A stretch of DNA of 64,000 bases from VRUE01 sp036271315 (GCA_036271315.1 DATBAV010000019.1:1-64000), one strand, 5' to 3'. Counted from the stretch's first letter, positions 26,266 to 35,799 are shown. Translations and numbers: made by a program. The notes: a model not told the origin generated them from the sequence alone.

Positions 26266-26310
26266 TCGCTCGGCATACGAATGCCCGCTGACGCAGGTTC
26301 AGCGCTGGCC

Positions 26311-26457
26311 TTACTCGAGTTTGCCGATCTTGAAGATTTTCGTGCCGCAATCCGGGCAGGTTCCCTGGATCGCGGGGCGACCGTTCTTCATCGTCACCTG
26401 CTTGGCGTCTTTGATCTCGACCTTCTTGCGCTCCTTGACGCAGTAACCCTCTGGCAT
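26311..26457 (-). CDS. DUF5679-like small zinc-ribbon protein
   Basis: The 48-residue protein MPEGYCVKERKKVEIKDAK... continues with TMKNGRPAIQGTCPDCGTKI and ends KIGKLE. Family members (DUF5679) are 45-60 residues with two cysteine knuckles. Here the second is intact (CPDC) but the first reads CVKE, so only three zinc-ligand cysteines remain. The ATG is preceded by AAAGGAG at 8-nt spacing, a strong ribosome-binding site. It stands alone between the ECF operon and a coiled-coil membrane protein. Its function is unknown. Confidence 0.85.
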   Translation of the reverse strand: MPEGYCVKERKKVEIKDAKQVTMKNGRPAIQGTCPDCGTKIFKIGKLE

Positions 26458-26552
26458 CAGGGCAACTCCTTTCACTGCCTGGGCGGCAGAGCTCGCGGGT
26501 GCTCGCGAGGTCGAATTGCGGCGAATGTAACGCAGTCAGGGGACGACGCGGG

Positions 26553-26576
26553 GAAAGTTCGTGCGAATTAGCACGA
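26553..26576 (-). terminator. Terminator of the coiled-coil membrane protein gene
   Basis: On the minus strand TCGTGC and GCACGA form a 6-bp stem around a short AT-rich loop, followed by ACTTTCC, just after the stop codon at 26582. Confidence 0.5.
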
Positions 26577-26581
26577 GCTGC

Positions 26582-26992
26582 TTACTTTGATCCCTTGCCT
26601 TCGGACCGTTCGATCGCTTCTTCGCCAGCTTCTTTCAGCTGCTGCGAATCCGGTGGTGCGGCTGCGCCACCCGTGCTCCCGGTTTCGTTGCTCCCGCCCT
26701 TGCTTTCGCCACGCAGGGCGGCCACTTCGCTCTTCAAAGTCTTGATTTCGGCTTCCAGGGAGACGTTGTCCGACGCTTCGGCGGGCGCGTTCGTGCCGGC
26801 CAGTTCGTCGCGCACGGACTGCAGGTCGCTCTTGGTCACTGCGTTGTCCTGGGCGTCGATCGCCAGCACGATGCCAGCGCCCGCGCCGCCGATCGCGATC
26901 GCGACGAGGACGAGGAAGACGCGGGTGCGCATGGTCAGCTTGCGCTCGACCAGCCCTATCCACGCCCTCAGTCCGTCCAGCGACATCGGCAC
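26582..26992 (-). CDS. Single-span membrane protein with coiled coil
   Basis: The 136-residue protein has a short charged N-terminus, one transmembrane helix (VFLVLVAIAIGGAGAGIVLAI, about residues 25-45) and an external stretch with heptad-like repeats (SLEAEIKTLKSEVAALRGE). A Gly/Ser/Pro linker and acidic tail follow. I do not recognise a family. Length, topology and composition suggest a structural or scaffolding envelope protein. It is divergent from the thiolase operon. Confidence 0.65.
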   Translation of the reverse strand: MPMSLDGLRAWIGLVERKLTMRTRVFLVLVAIAIGGAGAGIVLAIDAQDNAVTKSDLQSVRDELAGTNAPAEASDNVSLEAEIKTLKSEVAALRGESKGGSNETGSTGGAAAPPDSQQLKEAGEEAIERSEGKGSK

Positions 26993-27081
26993 TAACTTAG
27001 AGCCTCCCCCGGAGCCCTGCGCTCCCGATCCACTACCCTGCGGCCCGCACTTCCGACCCCAGCCCCAAGGAGATGACCCGC

Positions 27082-28245
27082 ATGCCCGAGGCAGTAATCG
27101 TCGACACCATCCGCACGCCGATCGGCCGTGCCTTCAAGGGCTCGCTGGCCCCCCTGCGCCCGGAGGAGACCGGCGCCTACGTGGTCGACCAGCTGCTCGA
27201 GCGCAACCCGGATGTCGACCCGGCCCTGGTCGAGGATGTCTTCTGCGGCGTCGGCATGCCGCAGGGCTTGCAGGCCTTCAATATCGGCCGAATCATCTCG
27301 CTGCTCTCCGAGAAGCTGCCGCAGGAGGTCAACGGGGTCACGGTCTCGCGCTACTGCTCCTCCAGCCTCGACGCGATACGCCACGCCGGCAACGCGATCA
27401 AGGCCGGAGAGGGCGACGTCTACATCGCCGCCGGGGTCGAGTGGGTGAGCCGCTTCAACGAAGCCTCCGAGCCCGTCCGTGTCGATGATCGCAACCCGAA
27501 CCTGATCGGCGAGAACGGCCAGCCCAACGCCTACATCGACATGGGCATCACCGCCGTCAACGTGGCGAAGAAGTACGAGGTAAGCCGCGCCGACATGGAC
27601 AAGTTCGCGCAGCGCTCGCAAGAACTGGCGGTGAAATCGCAGGAGGATGGCTTCTTCGATCGCGAGATCGTGCCGGTCAAGCTCGAGGACGGGACCGAGG
27701 TAAGCAAGGACGACGGTCCCCGCGCCTCCTCGACCCTGGAGAAGCTCTCCCAGCTGCCGGAGGCCTTTGAGGGCGGCGGCGGCGTCACCGCCGGTAACTC
27801 CTGCCCGCTCAACGACGGCGCTGCCGCGGTGCTGCTGATGAGCGACACCAAGGCCAAGGAGCTCGGCTTGACCCCGCGCGCCCGGATCATCACCGCCGCC
27901 ACCTATGGCAACGAGCCCGAGCTGATGGGCGTCGCCCCGATCGGCGCGATCAAGAAGGTGCTCGACCGGGCTGGAATGACGATCGAGGACGTCGACGCGG
28001 TCGAGCTCAACGAGGCCTTCGCCGCCCAGGTGATCCCGATCATGGCCGAATGCGGCATCGCCGAAGACAAGCTCAACACCCACGGTGGCGCGATCGCCCT
28101 CGGCCACCCGTTCGGGATGACCGGCGCCCGCATCATGGGCACGCTGCTCAACGTGATGGAGACCGACGACCACCAGGTCGGCCTCGAGACGATGTGCGTG
28201 GCCGGCGGCCAGGGCAAGGCGATGCTCGTGGAACGCCTCAACTAG
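27082..28245 (+). CDS. Acetyl-CoA acetyltransferase (thiolase)
   Basis: The 387-residue thiolase-family enzyme cleaves 3-ketoacyl-CoA or condenses acetyl-CoA. The nucleophile lies in SRYCSSSLDAIRHAG (about residue 90), the active-site NEAFAAQ and GGAIALGHPFGMTGAR supply the histidine, and CVAGGQGKA carries the second cysteine. ATG at 27082 is preferred because AAGGAG is 9 nt upstream and the protein then starts MPEAVIVD; ATG at 27073 abuts the same site. It is the first gene of a plus-strand cluster with a crotonase, a monooxygenase and a thioesterase, suggesting breakdown of a lipid or cyclic substrate. Confidence 0.93.
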   Translation: MPEAVIVDTIRTPIGRAFKGSLAPLRPEETGAYVVDQLLERNPDVDPALVEDVFCGVGMPQGLQAFNIGRIISLLSEKLPQEVNGVTVSRYCSSSLDAIRHAGNAIKAGEGDVYIAAGVEWVSRFNEASEPVRVDDRNPNLIGENGQPNAYIDMGITAVNVAKKYEVSRADMDKFAQRSQELAVKSQEDGFFDREIVPVKLEDGTEVSKDDGPRASSTLEKLSQLPEAFEGGGGVTAGNSCPLNDGAAAVLLMSDTKAKELGLTPRARIITAATYGNEPELMGVAPIGAIKKVLDRAGMTIEDVDAVELNEAFAAQVIPIMAECGIAEDKLNTHGGAIALGHPFGMTGARIMGTLLNVMETDDHQVGLETMCVAGGQGKAMLVERLN

Positions 28246-28255
28246 GAGAAGTGCG

Positions 28256-29173
28256 ATGCCGCGACTCGAGACGCTGACCTACGAGAGCAGCGATCGGGTC
28301 GCGCGCATCACCCTGAACCGGCCGGACCGCGGCAACGGGATCACGCCGCGGATGCCGGCCGAGCTGGCGGCCTGCGTCGAGCGCGCCAACCTCGACCCCG
28401 AGGTGCACGTGATCGCTCTGGCCGGCAACGGCACAGGATTTTGCGGCGGCTATGACCTGGTCGCCTCGGCCGAGGGGGATATGAGCGAGCTGGGCGGGGT
28501 GGAGGCGCCGGCCGGATCGCCGCTCGATCCGGCGACGATCGGGGCCAATCACATGCCCGAGTCCAACTGGGACCCGGTCACCGACTTCCAGTTCATGTGG
28601 CGCAACGTGCGCGGCTTCATGAGCCTCTTCCACTCGGAAAAGCCGGTGCTCTGCAAGGTGCACGGCTACTGCGTCGCCGGCGGCACCGACATGGCGCTCT
28701 GCTCGGACCTGCTGGTGATCGCCTCCGACGCCAAGATCGGCTACCCGCCGGCGCGCGTCTGGGGCTCGCCGACGACGGCGATGTGGGCCTCGCGGGTCGG
28801 GCCGATGCGAGCTAAGCGGCTGCTCCTCACCGGCGACTCGCTGACCGGAGCCGAGGCCGAGGAGTGGGGGCTGGCGACCGAGGCGGCTCCCGCGGCCGAG
28901 CTCGACGAGCGCTTCGAGCGGCTGCTCGGACGGGTCGCGCAAATGCCGATCAACCAGCTGGTGATGATGAAGATGCTGGTCAACCAGGGCCTCTACGCCC
29001 AGGGCCTGCACCAGACGCAGCTGCTCGGCACCTTCTTCGACGGCGTCGCCCGCCACACCGAGGAGGGCCACGGCTTCGTGCGCCGCGCCGCCGAGGCGGG
29101 CTTCAAAGAGGCGGTGCGCGAGCGCGACGAGCCATTCGGCGACTACGGATTGGAGGGCTTTGGCCTTGGGTGA
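28256..29173 (+). CDS. Enoyl-CoA hydratase/isomerase family protein
   Basis: The 305-residue crotonase-fold enzyme begins with VARITLNRPDRGNGITPRM. The oxyanion-hole segments are ALAGNGTGFCGGYDL and LCKVHGYCVAGGTDMALCSD. Members hydrate enoyl-CoA or isomerise acyl-CoA in beta-oxidation. An insertion with no charged catalytic residue (SAEGDMSELGGVEAPAGSPLDP) lengthens the loop after the first block. It lies 10 bp after the thiolase gene with GGAGAAG as ribosome-binding site, and overlaps the monooxygenase start. Confidence 0.88.
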   Translation: MPRLETLTYESSDRVARITLNRPDRGNGITPRMPAELAACVERANLDPEVHVIALAGNGTGFCGGYDLVASAEGDMSELGGVEAPAGSPLDPATIGANHMPESNWDPVTDFQFMWRNVRGFMSLFHSEKPVLCKVHGYCVAGGTDMALCSDLLVIASDAKIGYPPARVWGSPTTAMWASRVGPMRAKRLLLTGDSLTGAEAEEWGLATEAAPAAELDERFERLLGRVAQMPINQLVMMKMLVNQGLYAQGLHQTQLLGTFFDGVARHTEEGHGFVRRAAEAGFKEAVRERDEPFGDYGLEGFGLG

Positions 29174-30623
29174 GAGACCATCCATCGCGGTAGTGGGCGG
29201 CGGCTTCGGCGGGGTGGGCGCAGCCGTGATGCTGAAGCGGGAGGGCTACGAGGACGTCACCGTCTTCGAGAAGGGCGAGCGTGTCGGCGGTGTCTGGCAG
29301 CACAACACCTACCCCGGCGCCGCCTGCGACATCCCCTCGCACCTCTACGAGTACTCGTTCGCGCCCAACCGCTGGTCGCGGCGCTACGCCCCCCAGGTCG
29401 AGATCCAGGCTTACGTGGAAGGGGTGGCGCGGCGCTTCGGCGTGCTCGACAGGGTCCGCACCGGGACCGAGGTGAAGAGCGCCGGCTGGGATGAGGAGCG
29501 CGGCAAATGGTTGCTGGAGACCAGCGCCGGACCGCACGAGGCGGACCTCCTGATCACCGCTTGCGGCCAGCTCTCGGTGCCGACGGTGCCGCCGATCCAG
29601 GGGTTGGAGAGCTTTGAGGGCCCGGCCTTCCACACGGCCGAGTGGCGCCACGACGTCGACCTCAGCGGCAAGCGGGTAGCGGTGATCGGCAGCGGCTGCA
29701 GCGCGATCCAGGTCGTGCCCGCGATTCAGCCCGAAGTCGCCCAACTCGACGTCTACCAGCGCTCGCCCGGCTGGACCCTGCCGAAGATGGACTTCGAGTA
29801 TTCCGCGCGGGCGCAGGCGCTCTTCCGCCGCGTCCCCACACTGCGTCGTCTCGACCGCGCCTTCGTTTTCGCCTTCCAGGAGTTCGCCGCTGCGGCCCTG
29901 ACCCACAAGCGCTGGCTGCTACCGGCGCTGCGCGCCGTCGGTCGCCGTCAGATCAACGCGGCGATCTCCGACCCCGAGCTGCGCCGCAAGGTGACCCCGA
30001 GCGACGAGTTCGGCTGCAAGCGGATCATGCTCACCGACGAGTGGTACCCGACCCTGACCGAGCCCAACGTGGATCTGGTGGCGGAGCGGATCGAGGCGGT
30101 CGTCCCGGCTGGAATTCGCGACGCGACCGGGGTCGAGCGGCCCGCCGATGCCATCGTCCTCGCCACCGGCTTCGCCTCTCACGATTTCGTCGCGCCGATG
30201 GAGATCGGTGGCCGCGCCGGCCGCAGGCTTGATGAGGAGTGGGGGGAGATAGCGCGCGCCTATCTCGGCCTAAGCGTGCCCGGCTTCCCCAACATGTTCC
30301 TGCTCTACGGCCCGAACACGAACGGCGGCAGCGGCTCCGTGGTCAACACGCTCGAGTGCGGCATCGGCCACGTGCTGGCTGCCCTGCGCGAGATGGAGAG
30401 CGCCGGGGCGGGGCGGATCGAGGTTAGGTCCGAGGTAGCCGAGGACTTCGATCGCGAACTCCGCGCCGCCCTGGCGAAGACGGTATGGCACAGCGGCTGC
30501 AGCAACTGGTACGTCGACGAGAACGGCAACGACCCGAGCAATTGGCCCTGGGTCTGGAGTACCTACAAGCGCCGCACCGAGCGTCTCGCGCCGGGTGCCT
30601 ACGAGCTGGCGGATGCACGATGA
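29166..30623 (+). CDS. FAD-dependent monooxygenase (Baeyer-Villiger/flavin-containing type)
   Basis: The protein has about 485 residues and two Rossmann sites: SIAVVGGGFGGVGAAVML at the N-terminus for FAD, and KRVAVIGSGCSAIQVVPAI for NADPH. Between them lies FEGPAFHTAEWRHD, which fits the Baeyer-Villiger fingerprint F-x-G-x3-H-x3-W except that the last position is Arg rather than Pro or Asp. GVWQHNTYPGAACDIPSHLYEYSF is also typical. The start is TTG at 29166 (8 nt from GGAGGG) or 29160. It overlaps the crotonase gene and is coupled to the thioesterase by ATGA. It likely oxygenates a ketone or ring before acyl-CoA breakdown. Confidence 0.87.
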   Translation: MGERPSIAVVGGGFGGVGAAVMLKREGYEDVTVFEKGERVGGVWQHNTYPGAACDIPSHLYEYSFAPNRWSRRYAPQVEIQAYVEGVARRFGVLDRVRTGTEVKSAGWDEERGKWLLETSAGPHEADLLITACGQLSVPTVPPIQGLESFEGPAFHTAEWRHDVDLSGKRVAVIGSGCSAIQVVPAIQPEVAQLDVYQRSPGWTLPKMDFEYSARAQALFRRVPTLRRLDRAFVFAFQEFAAAALTHKRWLLPALRAVGRRQINAAISDPELRRKVTPSDEFGCKRIMLTDEWYPTLTEPNVDLVAERIEAVVPAGIRDATGVERPADAIVLATGFASHDFVAPMEIGGRAGRRLDEEWGEIARAYLGLSVPGFPNMFLLYGPNTNGGSGSVVNTLECGIGHVLAALREMESAGAGRIEVRSEVAEDFDRELRAALAKTVWHSGCSNWYVDENGNDPSNWPWVWSTYKRRTERLAPGAYELADAR

Positions 30624-31075
30624 GCGAGCGCGCGGCAACACCGGATGGGTCCTTCTTCACCCCCGAGAACGTGCGCGGTTTCATCGGCGGCAGCTTTCCC
30701 GGCGACCTCGGCATCGAGCCGCTGGAGATCGAGGATTCCTTCGCTAGTGGCCGCATCGTCGTCGACCAGCGCCACCTGCACCCCGGCGGCTACGTCCACG
30801 GCGGCGTCTGGACCGCGCTCGGCGACACCGTCGCCGCCTGGGCGACCTTCCGCAATATCCCGTCGGGCCACAACTTCACCACGATCGAGCTGAAGCTCAA
30901 TGTCTTTTCCGCCGGCCTCCCCGGCGATGAGATCGTCGCCGTCGCCACGCCCCTGCACGCCGGCAAGAGCACCGTCGTGATCGAGGTCAAGATCGAGCGT
31001 CTGCGCGAGGGTGAGGAGCCGCGCCTGGCTGCCAACCTGATCGTCAGCCAGTTCGTGTTGGCGCCGCGCGACTAG
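30620..31075 (+). CDS. PaaI-type hotdog thioesterase
   Basis: The 151-residue protein has the hotdog fold of PaaI/YdiI thioesterases: HLHPGGYVHGGVWTALGDTVAAWATF, with the HGG-x-x-x-x-L-x-D active-site helix, then FTTIELKLNVFSAGLPGDEIVA. It would release CoA from acyl-CoA intermediates. The ATG overlaps the previous stop (ATGA). It is the last gene of the thiolase cluster. Confidence 0.87.
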   Translation: MSERAATPDGSFFTPENVRGFIGGSFPGDLGIEPLEIEDSFASGRIVVDQRHLHPGGYVHGGVWTALGDTVAAWATFRNIPSGHNFTTIELKLNVFSAGLPGDEIVAVATPLHAGKSTVVIEVKIERLREGEEPRLAANLIVSQFVLAPRD

Positions 31076-31098
31076 GCACGACGCCTCCCGGCAGAAAA

Positions 31099-33510
31099 TC
31101 AGGTGCCGTCGCCATGGACAGCGGGCGAATCGGCCTCCGCTTCCCACGCTTCGATCAGCGGCAGCCGCCAGAGCACGCTGGCGATCGTCAGTCCCACCGC
31201 GGCGGAGAGCAGCGCCAGGAACCACTGCGAGGCGCTGAGGATCACCATTTCGAAGAAGTCGCGCACGGGTGCGGCGGCGAGGATCAGGGCGAAGAGCGCG
31301 CCGAGCCCCGCGATCAGGGCCAGCATGTAGCTCTGGATCGCGATGTGCTCGCGACCGGGGCCGCGCTCGAGCAGCAGCACGAAGCTGAGGCCGAGCACGA
31401 TCAGGGTCGTCGTTGCCGCGGTGCGGCCCGCCGCGAGGCTGCCGCCGAAGACGGTGTCGACGAGGAAGAAGGAGAGGATCGAGCCGAGCGCCGTGGCCAG
31501 CCCCGCCGGCACCGCGAAGGCAGCCAGCGCCCGCAGCAGGCGGCCACGGTAGAGCGGCCCATCCGAGGGTGCCAGGGCGAGGACGAAGGAGGGGATGCCG
31601 ATCGTCAGGAAGGCGGCGAGGGTGAGGTGGCGGGGGAGGAAGGGAAAGGCGAAGCCCGGGATCGCGACGAGCACGATCAGGGCGGCGGCGTAGACCGTCT
31701 TGGTCAGGTAGAGGCGGCCGAGCCGGTGGATGTTGCGGGCGATCCGCCGTCCCTCGCCGACCGCCTGCGGCAGGCGGGCGAACTCGTCCTTTAGCAGGAC
31801 GACGTCGGCGACCCCCTTGGTCACCTGGGCGCCGGAGCCCATCGCCACCGCCATCCGCGCCCGCTTCAGCGCCGGCACGTCGTTGACGCCGTCGCCGATC
31901 ATCGCCGCGTAGCGGCCCGAGGCGGCAAGGGCGGCGACCAGATCGCGCTTCTGCTCGGGCTTGATCCGGCAGAAGACGGTGTTGCGTTGAGCGACCGATG
32001 CCAGCTCCTCCGGGTCCTCGGGCAGTTCGTGCCCCTCGATCACGCCGGCGTCCTCGGGCACCCCGACCGCCGCCGCGACCGCGGTGACAGTGGCCCGCGC
32101 GTCGCCCGAGATCAACTTCAGGTCGACGTCTTCCTCTCTCATCAGGGCGACCGTTTCCGCCGCGTCGGGACGCAGCGTCTCCTCCAGCACGACCAGGGCG
32201 ACGGGTGCCAGCCGCGGCGGCGGCTGCTCGCCGGGGTTGGCCGGCAGCGGCTCGCTGGTTTCGGCGAAGGCGACGACGCGGCGACCGGCCGCGGTCTCGC
32301 GTTCGAGCACGCGGGCGAGGCCGGGGGGGAGGGTGAGGGCGCCCGCCGCGCTCAACACGTCCGGCGCGCCGAGCACGTAGCTGGCGGAGTCGATCCGCAG
32401 CCCGCTCCACTTCCACTCCGAGGAGAAGGGGACTTCGCCGGAGACCCGGCCGGCCTCGCCGGGGAAGCGTTCGCCGATCGCCTCCAGGGTGCGGTTGCGG
32501 TCGCCGGCGCTGGCGGCGAAGCGGCCGAGCGCCGCGTGGGCGGCGTTGGCGTCGACGCCCTCCGCGACCTCGGCGCCGAGCAGGCGCAGCTCGCCGTCGG
32601 TCAGGGTGCCGGTCTTGTCGACGCAGATCGTGTCGACCGCGGCGAGACTCTCGGTGGCGCTCATCTGCTGCACCAGCGTGTCCTTTTTGGCCAGCCGCAC
32701 CGCGGCAACAGCGAAGGTGACGCTCATCAGCAGCACCAGGCCCTCGGGCACCAGGGTGACGAGGCCGGCGGTGGCGGTTTGGGCCGCCTCTTCGATCCCG
32801 GTGTTGCGCAGCTTCAGGGTGATCAGCAGCAGCACCGCCAGCGGCACCATCACGTAGACGCAGGCGACGATCACCCGGTTGACCTCGCCTTGCAGCGGCG
32901 AGGGAGGGTGGCGGAAGGCGCGCGCCTCGCCGGCGAGCTTGCCGGCGTAGCTGTCCTCGCGCACCGCGTCGACCTTGTAGCTGCCGGAGCCGCTGATGCA
33001 GAAGGAGCCGGAAAGCGCCCGGTCGCCGGCCCCCTTGCGCACCCCGTCGGCCTCGCCGGTCAGCATCGACTCGTCGAGGGTCATCCCGCGCGAGCCAGTC
33101 ACCTCGCCGTCGGCGACGAGCTGGTCGCCGGGCGCGACCTCGATCACGTCACCGGGGACGATCTCCTCGGCGAGCAGACTGGTCGTCGCGCCGTCGCGGA
33201 TCGCCTTGGCGTGGGGGGCGACCAGCACCGCCAGCTCATCCAGCGTGCGCTTCGCCTTCAGCTCCTGGCGGATGCCGATGTAGGAGTTGATCACCGCGAT
33301 CAGGCCGAAGATCGAGTCGGCGTAGAGGCCGAGCCCGACGTCGAGCACGAAGAAGGCGCCGATGATCGCGTTGAAGAGGGTGAAGACGTTGCCGGCGACG
33401 ATGCTGGAGGTCGAGCGCGAGGAGTCCTCGGCCGGCGGGCCGAGCTCGCGCAGCCGCTTTGCCGCGGTGGCGCTGGAGAGGCCCTGCTCGATCGCCGCTT
33501 CGCCAGACAT
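31099..33510 (-). CDS. Cation-translocating P-type ATPase (CtpE-like)
   Basis: The ATPase has about 803 residues. Key motifs are LDESMLTGEADGVRK (actuator), VDKTGTLTDGE (phosphorylated Asp), GDGVNDVPALKRARMAVAMGSG (hinge) and the membrane TLVPEGLVLLMS in helix 4. The PEGL motif and TGEA, rather than TGES, resemble CtpE-like calcium pumps of actinobacteria more than heavy-metal or Kdp pumps; there is no N-terminal metal-binding domain. ATG at 33510 has a GGAG 11 nt upstream; GTG at 33531 is also in frame. It is convergent with the thioesterase gene and divergent from an F420-type oxidoreductase. Confidence 0.9.
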   Translation of the reverse strand: MSGEAAIEQGLSSATAAKRLRELGPPAEDSSRSTSSIVAGNVFTLFNAIIGAFFVLDVGLGLYADSIFGLIAVINSYIGIRQELKAKRTLDELAVLVAPHAKAIRDGATTSLLAEEIVPGDVIEVAPGDQLVADGEVTGSRGMTLDESMLTGEADGVRKGAGDRALSGSFCISGSGSYKVDAVREDSYAGKLAGEARAFRHPPSPLQGEVNRVIVACVYVMVPLAVLLLITLKLRNTGIEEAAQTATAGLVTLVPEGLVLLMSVTFAVAAVRLAKKDTLVQQMSATESLAAVDTICVDKTGTLTDGELRLLGAEVAEGVDANAAHAALGRFAASAGDRNRTLEAIGERFPGEAGRVSGEVPFSSEWKWSGLRIDSASYVLGAPDVLSAAGALTLPPGLARVLERETAAGRRVVAFAETSEPLPANPGEQPPPRLAPVALVVLEETLRPDAAETVALMREEDVDLKLISGDARATVTAVAAAVGVPEDAGVIEGHELPEDPEELASVAQRNTVFCRIKPEQKRDLVAALAASGRYAAMIGDGVNDVPALKRARMAVAMGSGAQVTKGVADVVLLKDEFARLPQAVGEGRRIARNIHRLGRLYLTKTVYAAALIVLVAIPGFAFPFLPRHLTLAAFLTIGIPSFVLALAPSDGPLYRGRLLRALAAFAVPAGLATALGSILSFFLVDTVFGGSLAAGRTAATTTLIVLGLSFVLLLERGPGREHIAIQSYMLALIAGLGALFALILAAAPVRDFFEMVILSASQWFLALLSAAVGLTIASVLWRLPLIEAWEAEADSPAVHGDGT

Positions 33511-33604
33511 GCCTGTTCGCACTCCACTCACTGCGCGAAAAACCAGAGATGCACGCTTGTTCGTTTCGTCCTCACTGGTCTCTATTCAATAGGGTGAGCA
33601 CCGG

Positions 33605-34651
33605 ATGGCTTTGAAGCTCGGACTCAACCTCGGTTACTGGGGCATCGGCCCGGCCGGCGAGGACGCCCTCGAGGTCGTCCAGGCCGCCGAGGGCGCCGGC
33701 TTCGAGTCGGTCTGGGTGGCGGAGTCCTACGGCTCCGACGTGGTCAGCGTGCTGGCCTGGCTCGCAGGGCAGACGAAGGCGATCAAGCTCGGCGCCGCGA
33801 TCATGCAGGTGCCCGCCCGCCCGCCTGCCGCCGCGGCGATGGCCGGGGCGACGATCGACAAGCTCTCCGGCGGCCGCTTCCTCTTCGGTTTCGGCCCTTC
33901 CGGCCCGCAGGTCTCCGAGGGCTGGTACGGCGTGCCCTACGCCAAGCCCTGGGGCCGTACCCGCGAGTACATCGAAGTGGTCCGCGAGATCATCGCTCGC
34001 GAGGGGCCGGTCGATCACCAGGGCGAGCATTACCAGCTGCCTCTACCCGGTGGCGAGGGAAAGCCGCTGAAGCTCAACTTCCACCCCGAGCGCAACGAGA
34101 TCCCGGTCTTCGTCGGCGCGATCGGCCGCAAGTCGGTCGAGATGGCGGCCGAGATCTGCGATGGCTGGATCCCGATCTTCTTCAGCGTCGACGCCTTCGA
34201 GCAGACCTGGGGAGAGCACCTGGAGGCGGGCTTCGCCAAGGGCGGTCGCCAGCGCTCCGACCTCGAGGTCTCGCCCTCGCTGCAGGTCGCGATCGACGGC
34301 GATCTCGAGGCCGCCAAGGCCGTGGTCAAGGCCGGGCTCGTCCTCTACTTCGGCGGCATGGGCAGCCGCAAAACCAACTTCTACGTCGACCTCGCCCATC
34401 GCTTCGGCTTCGGCGATGTCGCCGATGACGTGCAGAAGCGCTTTCAAGAGGGCGACCGGGCTGGTGCCTACGAGGCGGTCCCTGACGAGATCGTCGAGGC
34501 GACTTCGCTGGTCGGCACCGAGGCCGAAGTGGCGGAGCGGATCGAGCGATTCCAGGGCGCCGGCATCGACCGCCTGATCGTCTCGCCGGTTCACGCCGAG
34601 AAGAGCCAACAACTGCACACCTTGGAGCGCCTCGCGGCGCTCATCGCGTAG
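33605..34651 (+). CDS. LLM-class F420-dependent oxidoreductase
   Basis: The 348-residue luciferase-like monooxygenase-fold protein shows LGLNLGYWGIGPAGEDALEVVQAAEGAGFESVWVAE, then LGAAIMQVPARPPAAAAMAGATIDKLSGGRFLFGFGPSGPQVSEGWYG. These segments bind F420 or FMN in this family. It is a cytoplasmic redox enzyme with unknown substrate. A second LLM enzyme is at 41827-42759. The pnt operon starts 17 bp downstream and might be partly cotranscribed. Confidence 0.88.
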   Translation: MALKLGLNLGYWGIGPAGEDALEVVQAAEGAGFESVWVAESYGSDVVSVLAWLAGQTKAIKLGAAIMQVPARPPAAAAMAGATIDKLSGGRFLFGFGPSGPQVSEGWYGVPYAKPWGRTREYIEVVREIIAREGPVDHQGEHYQLPLPGGEGKPLKLNFHPERNEIPVFVGAIGRKSVEMAAEICDGWIPIFFSVDAFEQTWGEHLEAGFAKGGRQRSDLEVSPSLQVAIDGDLEAAKAVVKAGLVLYFGGMGSRKTNFYVDLAHRFGFGDVADDVQKRFQEGDRAGAYEAVPDEIVEATSLVGTEAEVAERIERFQGAGIDRLIVSPVHAEKSQQLHTLERLAALIA

Positions 34652-34668
34652 TCTCCCCCGCCGCGTCC

Positions 34669-35799
34669 ATGAAGATCGGAGTGCCGAAAGAGACCGCCGA
34701 GGGAGAGCGCCGGGTCGCGCTTGTCCCTGACGTCGTTAAATCCCTCGCCGCCAACGAGAAGGTCGCGGTGCTGGTCGAGAGCGGCGCCGGCGAGAGCGCT
34801 GGCCATCCCGACTCCCAGTACAGCGAAGCTGGGGCTGAGGTCGTCGAGGGCGAGGTTACGTGGGGCGCCGACGTGGTCCTTCGCGTCGCCGCCCCTTCCG
34901 CCGAGGAAATCGGCCGCCTCAACTCCAATCAAGTCTTCATCGGTCACCTAGCGCCCTGGACCGCCGCCGAGACGAACAAGGCGCTGGCAGCGGCCGGCGT
35001 CACCAGCTTCGCGATGGAGGCGATTCCGCGCACCACGCGCGCCCAGGCAATGGACGCGCTCTCCTCGCAGGCTGCCGCTGCCGGCTATGCCGCGAGCTTG
35101 ATCGCCGCCCGCGAGTCGGGCCGCTTCTACGGGATGATGACCACGGCAGCCGGCACTGTGCCGCCGGCCAAGGTCCTCGTGCTGGGCGCCGGTGTCGCGG
35201 GCCTGCAGGCGGTCGCCACCGCCAAGCGACTGGGCGCGATCGTCACCGGCTTCGACATTCGCCGCGCCGCCTGGGAGCAAATCGCCTCGCTCGGCGGCCG
35301 GCCGCTGGAACTCGACTTCATTCCCGACGCCGAGGGCGAGGGCGGCTACGCCCGGCCGCTCACCGACGAGGAGAACGCGCAGGTGCGCGACGCGCTCGGC
35401 GAGAACGCCGCCAAACAGGACGTGATCGTCACCACCGCCGCTATTCCGGGCCGCCCGGCGCCGCTGCTGATCACCGCCGACGCGGTGCGCGGCATGCAGC
35501 CCGGCTCGGTGATCGTCGACCTCGCCGCCGAGACCGGCGGCAACTGCGAGCTGACCGAGGCCGGTCAGACCGTGGTCGAGGGCGGCGTCAAGGTGATCGG
35601 CCCGCGCAACCTGGCCAGCGAGATGCCGCGGCCCGCGTCGCAGCTCTACGCCAAGAACCTGGAGAACCTGCTCGGTCTGCTGGTCTCCGAGGTGGGCGAG
35701 CTGAATATCGATTTCGAGGACGACATCGTTGCCGCCGCCTGCATCACCGACGGCGGCGTGATCAAGAACGAGCGCGCGGCGGGGAGGGATTCGGCATGA
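34669..35799 (+). CDS. pntAA: NAD(P) transhydrogenase subunit alpha, part 1
   Basis: The 376-residue soluble domain I binds NAD(H) in the proton-translocating transhydrogenase, which makes NADPH from NADH using the proton gradient. It starts MKIGVPKETAEGERRVALVP, shows the Rossmann GAGVAGLQAVATAKRLGAIVTGFDIR, and ends without membrane helices. The three-polypeptide split (alpha1, alpha2, beta) is typical of this form. It is coupled to alpha2 by ATGA at 35796. Confidence 0.94.
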   Translation: MKIGVPKETAEGERRVALVPDVVKSLAANEKVAVLVESGAGESAGHPDSQYSEAGAEVVEGEVTWGADVVLRVAAPSAEEIGRLNSNQVFIGHLAPWTAAETNKALAAAGVTSFAMEAIPRTTRAQAMDALSSQAAAAGYAASLIAARESGRFYGMMTTAAGTVPPAKVLVLGAGVAGLQAVATAKRLGAIVTGFDIRRAAWEQIASLGGRPLELDFIPDAEGEGGYARPLTDEENAQVRDALGENAAKQDVIVTTAAIPGRPAPLLITADAVRGMQPGSVIVDLAAETGGNCELTEAGQTVVEGGVKVIGPRNLASEMPRPASQLYAKNLENLLGLLVSEVGELNIDFEDDIVAAACITDGGVIKNERAAGRDSA

